Of a stretch of 10,291 nucleotides of DNA, positions 6,548 through 10,291 are shown in pieces. The translations under genes were made by a program, and so were the position numbers. Each line of letters opens with the position of its first letter. Positions within the stretch are counted from its first letter, which is position 1. The notes under the pieces are model-generated. The model worked only from the letters and a program-made list of their open reading frames with translations, did not search any database and was not told the DNA's origin. The DNA lies in contig CANHBA010000075.1 in assembly GCA_947458985.1 (NCBI GenBank), positions 1 to 10,291 on the forward strand, written 5' to 3'. Origin of the DNA: Flavobacteriales bacterium. Lineage in GTDB: Bacteria > Bacteroidota > Bacteroidia > Flavobacteriales_D > Crocinitomicaceae.

Positions 6548-7858
6548 ATGAGTAATATAGTTGCAATCGTCGGACGTCCAAACGTCGGAAAATCTACCTT
6601 GTTCAATCGCCTAACAGAATCTCGCGATGCCATCGTCAAAGAAGTGAGTGGCGTTACAAGAGACCGCATCTACGGAAAAGGCGAATGGAATGGTTACCAG
6701 TTTTCAGTCATCGACACCGGAGGCTATGCCACTACCAAAGAAGATGTTTTTGAAGGTGAAATCAGAAAGCAGGTTCAAATTGCTATTGAGGAGGCAACCG
6801 TCATTGTTTTTATGGTTGACGTCATGACCGGCATTGTAGAAATGGATCAGACCGTTGCGCAGTTGTTGCGCAAAAGCAAAAAGCCAGTTCTTATTGCAGC
6901 CAATAAAGTAGACAACACCGACCGCGTTGGCCTTTCTTCTGAATTTTACACCTTTGGTTTAGGAGAGGTCTTTGACCTCAGTGCAACCAACGGTAGCGGC
7001 ACCGGCGAAATCCTCGACGAACTCGTGAAGTATTTCAATAAAGAAGACGAATCTATTCGCGAAGAAGACAGCTTGCCGCGCATTGCTATTGTCGGGCGCC
7101 CGAATGTAGGTAAATCTTCAATGGTGAATGCCTTAACTGGTCAGGAGCGCAATATCGTTACCGATATCTCAGGTACCACCCGCGATGCCATCCATACCCG
7201 TTATAAATCTTTCGGTTTTGACTTCCTTCTTATAGATACCGCTGGTATCCGTAAAAAAGCAAAAGTCACCGAAGACATCGAATACTATTCGGTCTTGCGT
7301 TCAGTGCGTACCATTGAAAATGCAGATGTCTGTATGTTCATGATAGACGCCTCTGAAGGCATTCAAAAGCAAGACTTGAGTATTTTCTACATGATAGAGA
7401 AAAACTCTAAAGGGGTAGTGGTGTTGGTCAACAAATGGGACCTCATCGAAAAAGACCAAAACACTATGGTCAAATTTGAGGCCGACCTCCGCGAACAACT
7501 CGCGCCTTTCAACGATGTGCCGATTATCTTTACCTCAGCTATCGAAAAGCAGCGTATCCACCGTGCCTTAGAAACAGCCATGCGCGTATTTGAAAACAGA
7601 ACCCGCAAAATTGCTACCCATGAGCTCAATGAGGTCATGCTTGACATCATTGCAGCCACGCCTCCACCAGCCATCAAAGGCAAATATGTGCGCATCAAGT
7701 TTGTAACGCAATTGCCTACCCACGCGCCGGCCTTTGCCTTCTTTTGCAACTTGCCGCAATACATTACAGATGCGTATAAGCGTTTTATTGAAAACCGTTT
7801 GCGCGAACGATTTGACTTTGAAGGTGTGCCGATCAAGATCTTCTTTAGAAAGAAATAA
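6548..7858 (+). CDS. der: GTPase Der (EngA), 50S ribosomal subunit assembly factor
   Basis: Der is the tandem-GTPase factor for maturation of the 50S subunit. The 436 residues show two G domains and a C-terminal KH-like domain, the standard arrangement. Domain 1 has GRPNVGKST (9-17), SGVTRDR (34-40), DTGG (56-59) and NKVD (119-122). Domain 2 has GRPNVGKSS (183-191), SGTTRDA (208-214), DTAGIRKKAKV (230-240) and NKWD (295-298). The KH-like region covers about 355-436, including TPPPAIKGK (371-379). The ATG at 6548 begins MSNIVAIVGRPNVGK, exactly where the family starts; an in-frame TTG inside the end of era (6494) would add 18 alien residues. It is probably expressed from the era promoter and ends 95 bp before a strong terminator. 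Confidence 0.97.
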   Translation: MSNIVAIVGRPNVGKSTLFNRLTESRDAIVKEVSGVTRDRIYGKGEWNGYQFSVIDTGGYATTKEDVFEGEIRKQVQIAIEEATVIVFMVDVMTGIVEMDQTVAQLLRKSKKPVLIAANKVDNTDRVGLSSEFYTFGLGEVFDLSATNGSGTGEILDELVKYFNKEDESIREEDSLPRIAIVGRPNVGKSSMVNALTGQERNIVTDISGTTRDAIHTRYKSFGFDFLLIDTAGIRKKAKVTEDIEYYSVLRSVRTIENADVCMFMIDASEGIQKQDLSIFYMIEKNSKGVVVLVNKWDLIEKDQNTMVKFEADLREQLAPFNDVPIIFTSAIEKQRIHRALETAMRVFENRTRKIATHELNEVMLDIIAATPPPAIKGKYVRIKFVTQLPTHAPAFAFFCNLPQYITDAYKRFIENRLRERFDFEGVPIKIFFRKK

Positions 7859-7875
7859 GACTTTCCGTTTGAAGG

Positions 7876-7914
7876 ATTTCATATCTAGAATAGAGGTATT
7901 TCACATCTAGAATA
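7876..7914. repeat. Tandem 17-bp repeat with 22-bp period downstream of der
   Basis: ATTTCATATCTAGAATA (7876-7892) and ATTTCACATCTAGAATA (7898-7914) differ at one base and start 22 bp apart, close to two helical turns. Each contains the palindrome TCTAGA. The site is in the der 3' spacer, not upstream of any gene, so an operator role is doubtful; it may be a small local duplication. Confidence 0.6.
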
Positions 7915-7953
7915 ATAAGTTATTCATAAACCACCGATACAAGTTTTTACCAA

Positions 7954-8004
7954 CTTATCAAACAAAAAAGGCGAGCTGTTAGGCTCGCCTTTTTGCTTGA
8001 TAAG
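7954..8004. terminator. Bidirectional two-tier intrinsic terminator between der and the giant surface-protein gene
   Basis: The core is a perfect 12-bp stem, AAAAAGGCGAGC (7965-7976) with GCTCGCCTTTTT (7983-7994), around the loop TGTTAG. Each strand therefore ends the GC-rich stem with a T-run. An outer 8-bp stem, CTTATCAA (7954-7961) with TTGATAAG (7997-8004), flanks it across a small internal loop. It sits between the converging ends of der (7858) and the minus-strand gene (8013), so it can stop both transcripts. Confidence 0.9.
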
Positions 8005-8012
8005 AGAAAGCA

Positions 8013-10291
8013 CTATCTGATGAGATTCAGGTGCCCAGTGACAATCTTGCGATAGTCATTTTCTTTCGTTTCGAATTGTAGTTTCCAGGTGTACATGCCT
8101 GCAGGTACTTTTGTGCCGTCTGGGCCATAAGTGCCATCCCAAGCTTGGGTGGCATCGTTGGTTTCCCAGATGACCTCGCCCCAACGGTTGAATACTGCCA
8201 ATTGGAAAGCAAATGGATCAAAACCGGTTGTAAAGATGGCTTGCCAAGTTTGGTTGTGCTCGTCTTCATCTGGTGTAAAGGTATTTGGCACATAGTAAAT
8301 TGGCTCAGCAATAACAGGGAGGTTTAGTTGGTATTCGTCTGAACAGCCCAGTGAAGTATAAGCAGTAAGTGTTACCAAAAGGTTTTCAGATACACCAACA
8401 TACATGTGGTTTGGATTTTCTTCGGTACTAGTACTGTTGTCATCGAAGTCCCAAACATAAGTAATGGCACCTACAGAATTATTGACAAACTGAATTGGCA
8501 TCGTGCTTTCTGTTAAGGCTCCTGGTAGAGCAGAAAAAGATGCTTCAGGATAGCTTTCCATGTAAATGTAGTCGTTGTAGGTAGTGGTTTCAATACAGCC
8601 CAAGAGGTTGTATTCTAAGGTGATGTCGTGGTAACCACTCGCATCAAAAGTATATGATAAATTAGTGCCCTGACCAATTTGGGTTCCGCCCCAAGACCAA
8701 GTATACACTGCGCCTTGCACTGCGCCGATTGTTGAAAGATTCACTAACAAAGGATTACATCCGGAAAGTGTGTCTGCTACAAAAACTGGTGGTACTGCAG
8801 GAACAATTGTGATGGTCATATCTACGGTGTCACCACACTGCCCTGGATCTGGGAAGAAAGTGTGGGTATTGATTCCTGGGATAGAAGTGTCGATGTTTGG
8901 AGGTGTCCAAGACCCAGTGATTCCTGGTACGTTGTTAGATGTAGTTGGGAAAATTGGATTGGCGTCGTCCTGACATAACTGCGGAATTTGCGTGAAAAGT
9001 GGGATAATCAGTGGATCTACGGTAATTGGGAAAGTAAGCGTAGAGGCACATTGATTTGGATCAGGAGTAAAGGTGTAATTCACGGTTCCTGGTGCAGTGG
9101 TAATCACTGTTGGGTTGTTCCAAGCACCGGTAATGAGTGGGCCGTTAAGGTAGCTACTTGTGTTGGTAGCTGTGGTAGGAATAACGACGTTTGTCATGTA
9201 CTGGCAAATTTGACCCATTGGATTGAACTGCGGTGTAGTGAGGGCATGCACTACGATATCCATGGTTGCAGGGAAAGCACATTGCCCAGCCGTCGGGGTA
9301 AAGGTAAATGTGAAGGTTCCTGCATTGGCAGTGGAAATTGTAGCCGGACTCCATACACCTGTATAAGGAATGTTATTGGTAGAGGTTGCCGGAAGAGCAG
9401 GGGCAACACCGTTGATACACAAATCGGCAATTTGATTAAAAGTAGATTGCTCGTTTGGTAAAATTTGGATGTTCATGGTGGCCTGCGTTGCACAAATACC
9501 TTGGTTTGGGCTAAAGGTGTAGGTAGTTGTACCGGAGTTAGCAGTATTAATTACTGCAGGGTTCCAGGTTCCTTGAATAACCGGTGTGTTCGTAGATAAA
9601 TTGGCTAAACTTGGTGCAGTAGCATCTTCGCAGATAGGCGCAATTTGATTGAATGTTGGTACTACCGGCGTATTGACAACAACAGTAGTTGTTGCGGTTG
9701 AAATACAACCCCCTGCATCATAGGTTACTGTGTATACACCGGCCATTGCCGCAGTTGCATTTGGAATTGTAGGGTTTTGAAGGTTGGAGGTAAAGCCGTT
9801 AGGGCCAGTCCAAGCATATGTTGGAGAACCAGTTGCTGCACTAATTGAAATTTGAGCGCCAGCGCAGTATGGGCCGGTATTGCTAGCAGTTATAATTGTA
9901 GAACCAGCTGTGTATGTAATAACCACTTGGCCATGGCCAGTTTGGAAGCCTTGTGTACAAGTGCCACCTGCAGGGTAGAAGCTAGAACCGCCGCCGCCGC
10001 CGCCGCCGCCATTTGCGCCTGCGCAACAGTTATCGCCGCCGCCACCGCCGCCGCCGTAGTAGCCGCCGCCGCCGCCGCCGCCTGCCGCAGTTGAGTAGAA
10101 TCCGCCATTGCCACCAGTACCGATGGTACCTGCTGTGCCAGGTTGGCCGCCACCCCATGGAGGGCCGCCGTTACCACCTGCTACCTGTGTACCACCTCCA
10201 CCACCGGTTCCGGTAAATGGAGAACCTAGACCTGTTTGGCCTGCGGCACAACCACCAGCACCACCAGTTGCTTGATAGTTCGTTTGGCCTG
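8013..10291 (-). CDS. Large surface protein, glycine-rich and repeat-containing, T9SS type B (gliding-associated) sorting tail; N-terminus beyond right edge
   Basis: The frame is open from the stop at 8013 to the window edge, giving 758 visible residues with the N-terminus missing. In order: a glycine-rich domain (visible residues 1-121) with runs of 7, 7 and 8 Gly, an NCC pair and a terminal GHGQVVITYT resembling the Gly_rich domains of large Bacteroidota adhesins; an Ig-like domain (about 129-206) with YAWTGPNGFTSNLQNP and a Cys pair; four ~72-residue repeats (about 211-500); a PKD-like pair (about 503-655) with a WDFDD motif; and a C-terminal CHU_C/type B sorting domain (last ~95 residues: YVPNTFTPDEDEHNQTW, VFNRWGEVIWE, WDGTYGPDGTKVPAGMYTWKL, GHLNLIR). 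Type B tails direct T9SS export and, in gliding bacteria, surface attachment. The GTG at 9926 is internal and not a start. Function is inferred as adhesin or structural; no enzyme motif was seen. Confidence 0.88.
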   Translation of the reverse strand, partial: GQTNYQATGGAGGCAAGQTGLGSPFTGTGGGGGTQVAGGNGGPPWGGGQPGTAGTIGTGGNGGFYSTAAGGGGGGGYYGGGGGGGDNCCAGANGGGGGGGGSSFYPAGGTCTQGFQTGHGQVVITYTAGSTIITASNTGPYCAGAQISISAATGSPTYAWTGPNGFTSNLQNPTIPNATAAMAGVYTVTYDAGGCISTATTTVVVNTPVVPTFNQIAPICEDATAPSLANLSTNTPVIQGTWNPAVINTANSGTTTYTFSPNQGICATQATMNIQILPNEQSTFNQIADLCINGVAPALPATSTNNIPYTGVWSPATISTANAGTFTFTFTPTAGQCAFPATMDIVVHALTTPQFNPMGQICQYMTNVVIPTTATNTSSYLNGPLITGAWNNPTVITTAPGTVNYTFTPDPNQCASTLTFPITVDPLIIPLFTQIPQLCQDDANPIFPTTSNNVPGITGSWTPPNIDTSIPGINTHTFFPDPGQCGDTVDMTITIVPAVPPVFVADTLSGCNPLLVNLSTIGAVQGAVYTWSWGGTQIGQGTNLSYTFDASGYHDITLEYNLLGCIETTTYNDYIYMESYPEASFSALPGALTESTMPIQFVNNSVGAITYVWDFDDNSTSTEENPNHMYVGVSENLLVTLTAYTSLGCSDEYQLNLPVIAEPIYYVPNTFTPDEDEHNQTWQAIFTTGFDPFAFQLAVFNRWGEVIWETNDATQAWDGTYGPDGTKVPAGMYTWKLQFETKENDYRKIVTGHLNLIR
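8790..9659 (-). repeat. Four tandem ~72-residue repeats in the giant surface protein
   Basis: The units lie at about 9447-9659, 9231-9446, 9003-9230 and 8790-9002. Each follows the pattern P-x-F-N/T-x-[IM]-x-x-[IL]-C, then P-x-x-[PA]-T-[TS], a Gly-x-Trp, I/V-x-T-x-x-x-G-T, Y/F-T-F-x-P-x-x-[GN]-x-C and M/F-x-I-x-[IV]. The two cysteines per unit are 46, 46, 52 and 46 residues apart and may form a disulphide within each unit. The third unit is longer by about six residues. The repeats are clear in protein and only moderately similar in DNA. Confidence 0.85.
9988..10082 (-). repeat. Trinucleotide (GCC)n tracts encoding poly-glycine
   Basis: Plus-strand GCC-type runs lie at 9988-10010, 10034-10056 (with one CCA interruption) and 10062-10082. 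On the coding minus strand they read GGC, or GGT at the interruption, in frame, giving 8, 7 and 7 consecutive glycines. Length changes by slippage would keep frame only in multiples of three, so they would vary domain length rather than switch expression. Confidence 0.9.

Noticed and set aside
7387..7882. Minus-strand open frames of 149 and 104 codons inside der
   Set aside because: They lie opposite a fully conserved Der GTPase and show no recognised domain or start context.
8790..9659. CRISPR-like or DNA-level tandem array
   Set aside because: The periodicity is about 215 bp, follows codons and is imperfect in DNA; it is a protein repeat.
9924..9926. GTG as the start of the right-hand surface protein
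   Set aside because: The same frame continues upstream without a stop to the window edge and encodes a coherent glycine-rich domain.
9852..10094. Plus-strand Ala/Arg-rich open frames over the GCC tracts (also 9890-10177 minus and 10013-10216 plus)
   Set aside because: They are generated by the GCC trinucleotide runs in alternate frames; the minus-strand frame with GGC codons continues seamlessly into the recognised Ig-like and repeat domains.

Overview
This window looks like chromosomal DNA from a member of the Bacteroidota, probably a Flavobacteriales-like lineage. Three genes encode long, Asn/Thr/Gly-rich secreted proteins of the kind exported by the type IX secretion system (T9SS): one has a type A sorting tail and one a gliding-motility (type B) tail. 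Some promoters match the Bacteroidota -7 element TAnnTTTG, and Shine-Dalgarno sequences are weak or absent. The genus cannot be read from the sequence.

Layout, left to right. (1) 1-2026, minus strand: a secreted multidomain protein with a PKD-like domain and three SdrD_B-like repeats. Its reading frame is broken near the left edge by a 59-bp duplication/inversion, and the true continuation resumes in another frame and runs off the edge. (2) 2110-3024, plus: a DUF58/vWA-type cytosolic protein. (3) 4073-5326 then 3030-4067, minus: a T9SS type A cargo protein with three internal repeats, followed 5 nt later by an AlkB-type membrane di-iron monooxygenase; the two are probably co-transcribed. (4) 5393-5566, minus: a 57-residue protein with a charged N-terminal helix, an Asp run and a CxxCGS tail. 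(5) 5661-7858, plus: era and der, 11 nt apart, two essential GTPases of ribosome assembly. (6) 7954-8004: a strong two-tier hairpin that should terminate transcription in both directions. (7) 8013-10291, minus: the C-terminal 758 residues of a large surface protein. It has a glycine-rich domain, an Ig-like domain, four ~72-residue tandem repeats, PKD-like domains and a type B sorting tail; its N-terminus lies beyond the right edge.

The era-der pair is housekeeping and is flanked by envelope and secreted-protein genes. No mobile element, CRISPR array, RNA gene or defence system was seen. I found no clearly new multi-gene system. The points most worth a second look are the small CxxC protein opposite era, the cargo-alkB pair, the rearrangement at the left edge, and the repeat architecture of the right-hand giant protein.
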